From: JAYQKL01 sp049889535
GTDB taxonomy: Bacteria; Pseudomonadota; Alphaproteobacteria; RS24
Assembly: GCA_049889535.1 (NCBI GenBank)
Contig: JBMHDF010000018.1
Location: forward strand, 124,001-188,000
DNA length: 64,000 nucleotides
Direction of reading: 5' to 3'
Shown: positions 1 through 7,362 of the stretch, in pieces
Layout: each line of letters begins with the position of its first letter
How positions within the stretch are numbered: the first letter of the stretch is position 1
Translations under genes and position numbers: made by a program
Notes under the pieces: model-generated
What the model was told of the DNA's origin: nothing
Seen by the model: the letters and a program-made list of their open reading frames with translations, nothing else
The model's database searches: none

Positions 1-1163
1 ATCGCCAATGCTTTCCCATTGCCCATAAACGGAAAGCGCCCAATTTTAACCTCGCGACCCTCGCGCTTAGCTTGGTCTTCGCTCAACCCAATACTGGCGA
101 TTTGCGGGGTGCAATAGGTGCAACCTGGAATCAGATTTTTATCCAGCGCATGTGGGTCCATACCAGCAATTTCTTCAACACAAACCACGCCTTCATGCGA
201 GGCTTTATGTGCCAGCCAAGGCGGCGCGGTGACATCGCCAATCGCGTATAGACCTGACACATTGGTGACACCAAAAGGACCCGTTGCGATATGACCTTTT
301 TCCAGCTTCACACCTAACTCCTCAAGCCCCATATCCTCTGTATTGGCCACAATGCCCGCCGCTAAAATAACCCGCTCGACAGCAATTTCATGCTTTTCCT
401 CGCCCTGAGCAACAGTTACTTTCGCGCCCTTAGCGGTGACTTTTGCCGTTTCAATTTGTGCGCTGGTTAAAATTCTCACCCCACGTTTTTCAAAACTTTT
501 TTGCGCCAGCGAGGCAATCTCAGAATCCTCTTGCGGCAATATACGGTCTAAAACTTCAACAATTGTCACCTCAACACCAAAGGCAGAGTAAAAACTCGCA
601 AACTCCATGCCAATCGCGCCAGACCCAACCACCAGCATGGTTTTTGGCATTTTTTCTGGCACCATCGCATCGCGTGAATTCCAAACAATTTTACTATCAG
701 CAACCAGCCCAACAGCATCAAGATTTCTTGGCCGTGCGCCAGTAGCCAAAATCACATGGTCAGCCTGATAGCTTTGTCCGTCCACCTCGACGCTTGGCGC
801 AGGACTACCCGCTTTCAAACTGGCATGACCGCGCAATACTGTGATTTTGTTTTTCTTCATTAAATAATCAATGCCACCTGAAAGCTTGCCCGCAATATCG
901 CGTGAGCGTTTCACAATGGCAGAAAGGTCAAACCCAGCCTTGGCAGATAAACCATAGGCCTCAGCATTTTCCATGAAATGATAAATTTCGGCCGAACGCA
1001 ACATGGCCTTTGTTGGGATACAGCCCCAATTCAAACACACGCCACCCATATCGGCTTTTTCGACAATCGCAACATCAAGACCAAGTTGTGCGGCCCGAAT
1101 AGCCGCAACATAGCCGCCTGGCCCAGAGCCAATTATAATCACATCAAATTTTTTTTCTGACAT
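1..1163 (-). CDS. lpdA: Dihydrolipoamide dehydrogenase (E3), C-terminal end cut by window edge
   Basis: FAD enzyme that re-oxidises the lipoyl arms of 2-oxo acid dehydrogenase complexes with NAD+. The N-terminus begins at the ATG at 1163 and shows the FAD dinucleotide fold IIGSGPGGYVAA, then the redox disulfide motif GGVCLNWGCIPTK, a second NAD fold (VVGSGAIGMEFAS) and the FAD motif YAIGDV. About 387 residues are visible; the dimerisation domain with the catalytic His-Glu pair lies beyond base 1. The gene starts 44 bp after the stop of the SDR at 1208-1993 and is probably co-transcribed with it. It is the likely E3 for the E1/E2 genes at 8584-12075, which lie on the other strand. It was identified by translating the strand by hand, because the ORF is open at the edge. 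Confidence 0.95.
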   Translation of the reverse strand, partial: MSEKKFDVIIIGSGPGGYVAAIRAAQLGLDVAIVEKADMGGVCLNWGCIPTKAMLRSAEIYHFMENAEAYGLSAKAGFDLSAIVKRSRDIAGKLSGGIDYLMKKNKITVLRGHASLKAGSPAPSVEVDGQSYQADHVILATGARPRNLDAVGLVADSKIVWNSRDAMVPEKMPKTMLVVGSGAIGMEFASFYSAFGVEVTIVEVLDRILPQEDSEIASLAQKSFEKRGVRILTSAQIETAKVTAKGAKVTVAQGEEKHEIAVERVILAAGIVANTEDMGLEELGVKLEKGHIATGPFGVTNVSGLYAIGDVTAPPWLAHKASHEGVVCVEEIAGMDPHALDKNLIPGCTYCTPQIASIGLSEDQAKREGREVKIGRFPFMGNGKALA

Positions 1164-1207
1164 TTTTTAATCCGTTAATTTATCCACTAACTATTTGGTA
1201 TTTATGT

Positions 1208-1993
1208 TTAAACAGCTGTAAACCCGCCATCAATATTTAATTCAGCGCCTGTCACAAAAGACGCCGCATCAGAGCATAAATATACAACACCACCGCCCAA
1301 GTCTTCTGCTTCTCCCAAACGCCCGATGGGATGGTCCGCAATTATGCCATCATAAGCCTGTTGCGCAGAGTCAATCGTCCCCTGCTCAAGATAGGTATTT
1401 ACAATCGACTCCAGCATCGGCGTTTTCACCCCGCCCGGATGAATTGTATTTACACGAATATTATACCCCAACGCAGCAAATTCAATAGCCGCACTTTTGC
1501 TAAAAATTTTCACCGCGCCTTTACTTGAACAATAGGCCGCGTTAAAAGCCGCACCACGCTGACCAGCGATCGATGAAAAATTCACAATTGCGGCGCCTGA
1601 CTTGCGTGCTTCCCCGCCTTTTTTTAGAAGCGGCAACATGACTTGATGCCCAATCAACATACTTTCAACATTGACAGAATATACTTTGCGCCAAGTTTCA
1701 AGGCTTGTTCCCTCAATCGAGTCCACCACCGACATGCCGGCCACATTCACAAGCGCATCAAGGCGACCAAATTTATCCTCGACATGTCGCGCCAGTTTTT
1801 CCCATGCTTTAGCATCGGTCACATCATGGGGAATAAAATCAACAGCATCAGGTGCTTGATCCGCATCCGGCGCCACAATATCAGTCGCTATCACCTGAGC
1901 CCCCGCAGCTGTCATTGCTGCACAAACTGCTTTACCAATCCCGCCAGAGGCGCCTGTCACAACAGCCACCACATTATTTAATTCGATCGTCAT
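1208..1993 (-). CDS. SDR-family oxidoreductase
   Basis: Classical short-chain dehydrogenase/reductase, 261 residues, expected to interconvert an alcohol and a ketone with NAD(P). The Rossmann motif TGASGGIG is near residue 14, followed by the NVAG motif, the catalytic Ser in SSIAG and YCSSK (Tyr-x3-Lys). The C-terminus ends in the usual IDGG motif. I start at the ATG at 1993 because the upstream in-frame codon is GTG and AGAGG sits about 8 nt before the ATG. It is the third of three adjacent SDR genes (with 2023-2829 and 2831-3610) and is followed by lpdA. The substrate is unknown; context suggests a diol or hydroxyacyl intermediate. Confidence 0.9.
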   Translation of the reverse strand: MTIELNNVVAVVTGASGGIGKAVCAAMTAAGAQVIATDIVAPDADQAPDAVDFIPHDVTDAKAWEKLARHVEDKFGRLDALVNVAGMSVVDSIEGTSLETWRKVYSVNVESMLIGHQVMLPLLKKGGEARKSGAAIVNFSSIAGQRGAAFNAAYCSSKGAVKIFSKSAAIEFAALGYNIRVNTIHPGGVKTPMLESIVNTYLEQGTIDSAQQAYDGIIADHPIGRLGEAEDLGGGVVYLCSDAASFVTGAELNIDGGFTAV

Positions 1994-2022
1994 CACATCA
2001 CCTCTTGTTTAAGTTTTTTGTC

Positions 2023-2829
2023 TTATTGCGCGGTCCAGCCGCCATCAACCACAACTTCCGACCCTGTCATATAAGAACTGTCATCACTGGCTAAAAATGC
2101 TATCGCATTGGCAATTTCATCGGGCGTTCCCATCCGTCCATTCGGCGTGGCCTCACTCAGCACAGCGACCAAATCATCAATACTGTCAGCCACGCCCTGA
2201 TCCACCATGCGTTGCATGCCCTTATCAAAAAGCGGTGTGCGGATAAAACCTGGATGCACAGAATTCACCCGAATAGGGGTGCGCTTAGTCGCAAATTCAA
2301 TCGCAATAGCTTTGCTAAAAAGCTTCACCGCTCCCTTGCCTGCATTATAAGCCGATGTATCGGGATAACCAATTTTGCCCATAATTGAGCTAATATTAAT
2401 AATCGAACTGCCTGCGGGCGTTTGCGCGCCTGTTTTGGCCATCAGCGGCGTTGCTGTTTTAACGCCGAGAAAAACCCCATCGACATTGACCGACATGATA
2501 CGCCGCCAGTCCTCAAAGGCCATTTCTTCAACAGGAGAAACACAATCAATACCAGCATTATTGACCAATATATCGAGACGCCCTTGTTCTTTTTCAATCT
2601 GCGCGATACAGGCTTGCCAATCAGCTTCTTCTGCAACATTGGCCTTAATGTAATGTATTTGTGTCGCCAAATCGCCAACCAGCTCCGGCAGTTTATCTTC
2701 AGTTTCTAGGTCAGATGCATATACGGTAGCCCCTAAAGACTGAAGTTTTTGAACAGCTGCCAGCCCAATGCCCCGCAGCCCGCCTGTGACCAGCGCAACG
2801 CGCCCTGATAAATTAGTTCCCTGTGTCAT
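2023..2829 (-). CDS. SDR-family oxidoreductase
   Basis: Classical SDR, 268 residues. The cofactor motif TGGLRGIG is near residue 15, then NNAGID, the catalytic Ser in NISSIMG and YNAGK, with a C-terminal VDGGWTAQ. The start ATG at 2829 lies one base after the TAA of the preceding SDR (2831-3610), so the two are probably translationally coupled. It is the middle gene of a three-SDR unit transcribed divergently from a Rieske oxygenase. The three proteins differ enough from each other to imply different substrates or steps, not a fresh duplication. Annotation beyond alcohol or ketone dehydrogenase is not supported. Confidence 0.9.
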   Translation of the reverse strand: MTQGTNLSGRVALVTGGLRGIGLAAVQKLQSLGATVYASDLETEDKLPELVGDLATQIHYIKANVAEEADWQACIAQIEKEQGRLDILVNNAGIDCVSPVEEMAFEDWRRIMSVNVDGVFLGVKTATPLMAKTGAQTPAGSSIINISSIMGKIGYPDTSAYNAGKGAVKLFSKAIAIEFATKRTPIRVNSVHPGFIRTPLFDKGMQRMVDQGVADSIDDLVAVLSEATPNGRMGTPDEIANAIAFLASDDSSYMTGSEVVVDGGWTAQ

Positions 2830-2830
2830 T

Positions 2831-3610
2831 TTATAATCCCATCATGCCAGAAGTGGTCGCACCATCCATTTTATATTCAGCCCCGCTGATAAAAGACGCT
2901 TCGTCTGATGCTAAATAAGTCACCAGCCCTGCTACTTCTTCAACCGTTGCCATGCGTTTGAGCGGCGCCATTGACTCATAACCTGCGCGCGTCGCAGCAG
3001 GGTCAGGTGAGCCATCAATTAAATTTGTTATCATCTCGGTTTCAACAACACCGGGGTGGATACTGTTGCATCTGATTGGCAATCCCTGATTGGCACAATG
3101 CATGGCGACAGATTTTGCCAGCGCAATCAGCGCGCCTTTGGTTGTTGAATAAGTGACATAATTACCCATTGGAATAAACGCGTTCATTGAGCTATTCATG
3201 ATGATGCTTCCACATGGACCATCGGGGTTTTGACGCATTGCCCGAACCGCCATTTGCGCACTTAACATCATGCCTGTTAGATTGATATCAATTAAGTTTT
3301 GCCAGTTCTCCAGCGGGATATCCTCAACACTCGCATCACCCATTTCTGTGCCAGCATTGGCAAACATTATATCCAGCCTACCGTAATTTTCTTGCACATG
3401 TGCCATCAGCTCCTGCCAGGCCGCCTCATCCTGCACCTTATGCTTGATAAATTCTGCGCCGGTTGCTGTGCATACTTTTTGCGCCTTTTCTTCATTTGAG
3501 CCCGTGAAGATAACTTTTGCACCCTCTTCGACAAAGCGCGCCACCGTGCCAGCACCAATACCCGATGTACCACCAGTAATAATGGCAACTTTATTTTTTA
3601 ACTTCCCCAT
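2831..3610 (-). CDS. SDR-family oxidoreductase
   Basis: Classical SDR, 259 residues, first gene of the minus-strand SDR-SDR-SDR-lpdA unit. It has TGGTSGIG for NAD(P) binding, NAG near residue 87, the catalytic Ser in IIMNSSM and YSTTK as the Tyr-x3-Lys pair. The C-terminus GATTSGMMGL is less standard than the usual VDGG ending. The ATG at 3610 is preceded by GAGGG. The gene is divergent from the Rieske oxygenase at 3803; the 192 bp between them carries a palindrome and a motif shared with another divergent promoter (see regulatory features). Its role is probably oxidation of a hydroxylated ring product, which is inference from position. Confidence 0.9.
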   Translation of the reverse strand: MGKLKNKVAIITGGTSGIGAGTVARFVEEGAKVIFTGSNEEKAQKVCTATGAEFIKHKVQDEAAWQELMAHVQENYGRLDIMFANAGTEMGDASVEDIPLENWQNLIDINLTGMMLSAQMAVRAMRQNPDGPCGSIIMNSSMNAFIPMGNYVTYSTTKGALIALAKSVAMHCANQGLPIRCNSIHPGVVETEMITNLIDGSPDPAATRAGYESMAPLKRMATVEEVAGLVTYLASDEASFISGAEYKMDGATTSGMMGL

Positions 3611-3677
3611 TTTACCCTCTCAAAAATAAATAGATTTTCACCTTACAGGCAAATATTCCAACAAGATAATACCATTT

Positions 3678-3699
3678 AGTCTAGGTATTTTACTTATGG
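3678..3699. promoter_or_regulatory. Motif shared with 18991-19015 in a divergent promoter region
   Basis: The run AGTCTAGGTATTTTA followed by CTT and ATGG recurs almost unchanged at 18991-19015 (AGTCTTGGTATTTTA, then ACTT, CT, ATGG). Both copies lie between a minus-strand SDR gene and a plus-strand gene. A looser reverse-orientation copy lies at 21632-21645. This could be a promoter element or a regulator site; the strand it serves is not clear. Confidence 0.4.
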
Positions 3700-3739
3700 T
3701 TAATGCTAGTTTTTTTTGTTTTTCAACTTGGCATGATGC

Positions 3740-3755
3740 ATGTTTAAATAAACAT
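3740..3755. promoter_or_regulatory. Perfect 7-2-7 palindrome, candidate operator
   Basis: The arms ATGTTTA and TAAACAT are separated by AA. It lies 48 bp before the start of the Rieske oxygenase and 130 bp before the divergent SDR. The setting suits an operator, but the sequence is A/T rich and the palindrome could occur by chance. Confidence 0.35.
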
Positions 3756-3802
3756 AATAATTTATTTAATTATGGACGATAAATAGATTGAGGGAGTCCA
3801 AT

Positions 3803-5218
3803 ATGTCTGAAAAACCAAAAACAGAAAATGGTGCAGATAATAAAGACCTGACGCGTGAAGCCGAAGGGGTGAACTGGGTTGATTTAATGGCTGAGGACTC
3901 ACGTCCAGTGCCAGATTTTTTGAAGGAGCCAAGCTTTGAATATTTAGGTTCCGACCCACTTCCAGCAGAACGCTACACATCAAAAGAGTTTGAAAAACTC
4001 GAAAAAGAAAAAATGTGGCCAAATGTCTGGCAATTCGCCGCGCGGGAAGAAGATTTACCAGAGGCTGGCGATTTTATTGTTTATGAAAATGCAGATCGCA
4101 CCTATTTGATTTGCCGACAAGATGATGGCGATGTCAAAGCCTTTCACAATGTATGCTTGCATCGTGGGCGCAAACTGCGCACTGAAGATGGCTGCGAAGA
4201 CCGCTTTCAGTGTCCGTTTCACGGCTTAACTTGGAACAAAGATGGGTCGCTTGAACATATTCCCAATCGGTGGGACTTCTCGCATCTATCAGATGAAAAA
4301 ATGAAACTGCCTGAAGCTGAAGTTGGACGTTGGGCTGGTTATATTTTCATTCGCGAAAATTCAGGCGGGCCGTCACTTGAAGAGTTTCTTGCGCCTCTAC
4401 CAGAGCATTTTAAGCGCTGGCGCCATGAAGAATGCGCGACGGCCATCTGGGTTGGTAAAGTCGTGCCTGCCAACTGGAAAGTCACTGCCGAAGCCTTTAT
4501 GGAAGCTTGGCACACTGTTGTCACGCACCCACAAATCCTACCCTTTACGGGCGATGAAAACAGCGCCTATTGGTATTGGGGCGACAATGTGAATGTGAAT
4601 TTGGTGCCATTTGGCGTGATGTCACCGCATATTGACCCTGAAGGCAAAGAACAGCAGTGGATTGTTGATGAATTCGTTAAATATAATGGTCGCTCAGCAG
4701 AAAATTATGATGCAGATAGTGACCCATTTGCGATTGATGTGCCTGATGGCATGACCGCCCGTAAAGCACTGGGTGAAGCCATGCGCGAAAATTATACGAA
4801 AATTTTCGGCTATGACCATAGCGACGCCACTGATGCTGAATTACTCGACGCCATTGTTTATAATGTGTTCCCGAACTTCGCACCATGGGGTGGGTTTATG
4901 CCGAACATTGTTTATCGCTGGCGCCCTTGGCAAGACCCTGACCATTGCTTAATGGAAGTGCGGATTTTGACACGCGTCCCGCCTGGCCAGCCTCACCCAC
5001 GCAGCCCTCAAATGAAGTTTTTGTCTGTTGACCAGAAATGGACAGAAGCGGCTGAACTTGGCACTTTAGGCGATGTGTTTGAACAAGATATGGATAATCT
5101 TCCTTATGTGCAGGAGGGCTTAAAGGCCTCTAAAAATGGCGAAGTGCAATTGGGGGATTATCAGGAAATTCGCATTCGCCAATTCCATAACACCTTACAG
5201 AAATATTTGGATAAGTAA
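3803..5218 (+). CDS. Rieske non-heme iron oxygenase, alpha subunit
   Basis: Terminal oxygenase component of a ring-hydroxylating or related Rieske oxygenase, 471 residues. The Rieske [2Fe-2S] ligands are C118-x-H120 and C137-x2-H140 (VCLHRG, CPFHG). The mononuclear iron site is in AEAFMEAWHTVVTHP, with H237 and H242. An upstream TTG at 3788 is in frame, but the ATG at 3803 has GAGGGAG 6 to 9 nt before it and is the better start. No beta-subunit gene lies next to it, so it probably works as an alpha-only oligomer fed by a separate ferredoxin. It is followed 2 bp later by a ThuA-like gene. Substrate unknown. Confidence 0.93.
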   Translation: MSEKPKTENGADNKDLTREAEGVNWVDLMAEDSRPVPDFLKEPSFEYLGSDPLPAERYTSKEFEKLEKEKMWPNVWQFAAREEDLPEAGDFIVYENADRTYLICRQDDGDVKAFHNVCLHRGRKLRTEDGCEDRFQCPFHGLTWNKDGSLEHIPNRWDFSHLSDEKMKLPEAEVGRWAGYIFIRENSGGPSLEEFLAPLPEHFKRWRHEECATAIWVGKVVPANWKVTAEAFMEAWHTVVTHPQILPFTGDENSAYWYWGDNVNVNLVPFGVMSPHIDPEGKEQQWIVDEFVKYNGRSAENYDADSDPFAIDVPDGMTARKALGEAMRENYTKIFGYDHSDATDAELLDAIVYNVFPNFAPWGGFMPNIVYRWRPWQDPDHCLMEVRILTRVPPGQPHPRSPQMKFLSVDQKWTEAAELGTLGDVFEQDMDNLPYVQEGLKASKNGEVQLGDYQEIRIRQFHNTLQKYLDK

Positions 5219-5220
5219 CT

Positions 5221-5985
5221 ATGAGTGACGAACAACACCCTAAAAGAATTAATTGCGTTTTAATCGCGTCTGGTAAATATCACGATATAGACTTTGCGCG
5301 GCTTGAATTGCTGAAGCTTTTTGGCGAGGATATGCGTTTTCGTGTGCGCGTTTTTGAAAATTATGAAAATCTTGACGCTATTCGTGAAGCCGACTGTTTG
5401 GTCACATATACGTGTGACGTGATGCCTTCTATTGAGGCGCAAGAAGTTTTAAAAGACTGGCTCAATGAAGGAGGGCGTTGGTTTGCGCTACATGGAACAA
5501 ACTCCATCTTGCGTATGCTTGATGATGGCAGTTGGGCCGCGCCGCGCTGGGCACCATTATTTATGGAGATGTTGGGTTCGCAATTTATTTCTCACCCCCC
5601 AATTGAGCCTTATTTGGTGACCAATGCCCAGCCTGACCATGAGCTTGTTAAAGGCATTGAGCCTTTTGAAACAACAGATGAATTATATCATCTCGAGTGT
5701 CATGGCGAATTAGATGTTTTGCTTGAAACCGATTGCACTAAGGAAGGAACTGGTTTCGCAGAAGCAAAAGACGCGATTGGCAAACAGCCTGTTTTTTATA
5801 TTAAAACGCATGGCAAAGGCGCGGTTTTATACCTCACGCTTGGGCATTGTCGTGGGCATTATGATATGCAACCTGTGCTCGATTGGTGGCCAACAGTCGA
5901 GCGCTGCGCATGGGATTTACCCATTTTCTATACATTGCTCAGACGGGGTATGAGCTGGATTCGTAACGAGAAACCGACAAACTAA
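5221..5985 (+). CDS. ThuA-like domain protein
   Basis: 254-residue protein of the ThuA/class I glutamine-amidotransferase-like fold. Visible support includes the early ASGKYHDIDFARLELLKLF segment, the loop DCLVTYTCDVMP, the WLNEGGRWFALHGTNS strand-turn that is typical of ThuA proteins, HPPIEPYLV and the late KGAVLYLTLGHCRGHY. ThuA proteins were named from trehalose utilisation, but most members have no proven activity, and some act on sugars. It starts 2 bp after the Rieske oxygenase stop, so it is surely co-transcribed and probably acts on the same substrate or product. No signal peptide is evident, so it should be cytoplasmic. The precise function is not known. Confidence 0.8.
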   Translation: MSDEQHPKRINCVLIASGKYHDIDFARLELLKLFGEDMRFRVRVFENYENLDAIREADCLVTYTCDVMPSIEAQEVLKDWLNEGGRWFALHGTNSILRMLDDGSWAAPRWAPLFMEMLGSQFISHPPIEPYLVTNAQPDHELVKGIEPFETTDELYHLECHGELDVLLETDCTKEGTGFAEAKDAIGKQPVFYIKTHGKGAVLYLTLGHCRGHYDMQPVLDWWPTVERCAWDLPIFYTLLRRGMSWIRNEKPTN

Positions 5986-5987
5986 TA

Positions 5988-6001
5988 AAAGTTTAAACTT
6001 T
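5988..6001. promoter_or_regulatory. 14-bp perfect palindrome upstream of the LuxR-type gene
   Basis: AAAGTTTAAACTTT is a perfect palindrome without a loop, beginning 2 bp after the ThuA gene and 63 bp before the regulator start. It could be an autoregulatory site. It lacks the GC stem and T tract of a terminator. Confidence 0.3.
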
Positions 6002-6063
6002 GCATTTCAAATCTGCTAAGATATAGCGCTTCTTGTGCAGTTATAAGATGATGGAAAGACGCA

Positions 6064-6846
6064 ATGTCATTTAAAGATAATAATCTCATCGAGAATCTAG
6101 ATTTAATTCGTATATCTAGTGCTGATACAATTCGCCATGCTTGCGAGGCCTATCGTGATATTGTGCAAGAAAAATTCAATATGCGCATCGCTGCGACGCA
6201 CAATATTGCCCTCAACACGGCAATTGTGGATGAAGATGGTGAGATTATGGCCACAGAGGTTTTTGGCTGGGACGACACGACTGATTGGTGGAAAACCAAC
6301 AATCTGGCGCTTGAGTCCCCACTTACTATGGCCTGTCGATATGAAAGCGACCCTTTCTGGATTAACAAAGATGGCGTGCGCTCGCTTTACCCTAATAGTT
6401 TTCTTGATGATATAGACCTATCGAAATTTGGCGAGCGGGCGAAAACAAAATGCGCCATTGTGGTGCCAATTCATATGCCGTTCAGCCAGATTGGCGCGGT
6501 AAGTTACAACCCAATTGACGATAAAATTACGGATTTAAGCGATGTTTATGCCGACTATGCAACAGAGCTTGGGATTTATGCGCGGGCTTTTATTCGCAGC
6601 TATATGAATGTGACCCCACCCTCTCGGCTTTTGCCCTCAGGCTCTAAGCTTTCAAAAAGAGAGGTCGAGTGTTTGCTATGGGCAGCGATGGGTAAAACAG
6701 ATATTGAAATCAGCATGATTATCAAACGCAGTCGCGCAACCGTGCGGTTCCATATTCATAACGCGTCCATCAAATTAGATGCGGTTAATCGGAGTCAGGC
6801 CGTATTTAAAGCTACCCAGCTTGGCTATATTAGCCTCAATTCTTAA
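6064..6846 (+). CDS. LuxR-family transcriptional regulator
   Basis: 260-residue regulator with a C-terminal LuxR-type helix-turn-helix at about residues 197-257 (LSKREVECLLWAAMGKTDIE, then the recognition helix around RSRATVRFHIHNASIKL). The N-terminal 180 residues resemble the autoinducer-binding or GAF-like sensory domain of LuxR proteins, with several Trp residues near DDTTDWWKTNN. No luxI-type synthase is present, so it would be a LuxR solo that may sense a pathway intermediate instead of an acyl-homoserine lactone. It is the only recognisable transcription factor in the window. The start ATG at 6064 follows GGAAAGACGCA. Neighbours are Rieske/ThuA upstream and OB-fold/thiolase downstream on the same strand. 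Confidence 0.88.
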   Translation: MSFKDNNLIENLDLIRISSADTIRHACEAYRDIVQEKFNMRIAATHNIALNTAIVDEDGEIMATEVFGWDDTTDWWKTNNLALESPLTMACRYESDPFWINKDGVRSLYPNSFLDDIDLSKFGERAKTKCAIVVPIHMPFSQIGAVSYNPIDDKITDLSDVYADYATELGIYARAFIRSYMNVTPPSRLLPSGSKLSKREVECLLWAAMGKTDIEISMIIKRSRATVRFHIHNASIKLDAVNRSQAVFKATQLGYISLNS

Positions 6847-6951
6847 ACCTCCTCTCTTAAATCCTCCGCCACCTGATTTTTATATGAGTTTATTTGCACT
6901 TTAAGCCGTTCTAATTTGCAATGAGTAAGGCTGATGAGCAGCTTACATATT

Positions 6952-6960
6952 GGGGGGGGG
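6952..6960 (+). repeat. G9 homopolymer tract in front of the OB-fold gene
   Basis: Nine consecutive G residues lie 6 nt before the ATG at 6967. They could serve as an extended Shine-Dalgarno element. If translation instead starts at the in-frame ATG at 6934, the tract is inside the coding sequence and length slippage would shift the frame. Confidence 0.6.
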
Positions 6961-6966
6961 TATGAC

Positions 6967-7362
6967 ATGACATCAATTTTTGCGTCTCTTAATCCGCCGA
7001 CGCTTCAAGGCGGGCGACAAAAAGATACGGGTGAATTTATTTTCCCTCTGCCAGAAACCGTTCACGATAATATTGAAATTGTTCCCCTTAAGCGCTCTGG
7101 CACAGTTTGGTCATATACGGTCCAGCGTTTTCCACCCAAATCCCCGCCCTATAATCATGGCGAAGAATTCACACCTTATATAGTCGCTTATGTCAGCCTT
7201 GCCGACCAACTCATGATTGAAACCAGGCTCATTGATGTGGCGATTGAAGAGGTTGAAATTGACATGCAGGTCGAACTCACCTTAATGGATTTTAAAAGAC
7301 TGAATGACGGAGAAACAGAACAAATTCATGCATTTCGTCCACTAAAGGAGGCTGGCAGATGA
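6967..7362 (+). CDS. OB-fold (DUF35/ChsH2-like) acyl-CoA-binding protein, zinc ribbon degenerate
   Basis: 131-residue protein resembling the DUF35 family, which pairs with thiolase-like enzymes (for example ChsH2 with the aldolase Ltp2). The N-terminal segment QGGRQKDTGEFIFPLPE matches the position of the family's rubredoxin-like zinc ribbon, but no Cys is present, so the metal site appears lost. The OB-fold core follows (GTVWSYTVQRFPPKSPPY, then VAYVSLADQLMIETRL). I prefer the ATG at 6967, 6 nt after the G9 tract; an in-frame ATG at 6934 would add eleven residues. Its stop overlaps the start of the thiolase by 4 bp, which supports a stable two-protein complex. Confidence 0.75.
   Translation: MTSIFASLNPPTLQGGRQKDTGEFIFPLPETVHDNIEIVPLKRSGTVWSYTVQRFPPKSPPYNHGEEFTPYIVAYVSLADQLMIETRLIDVAIEEVEIDMQVELTLMDFKRLNDGETEQIHAFRPLKEAGR

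Noticed and set aside
6921..6965. 14-codon ORF just before the OB-fold gene
   Set aside because: Too short to support as a gene; mentioned only because it ends within the G9 region. It could be a leader peptide, but nothing confirms it.
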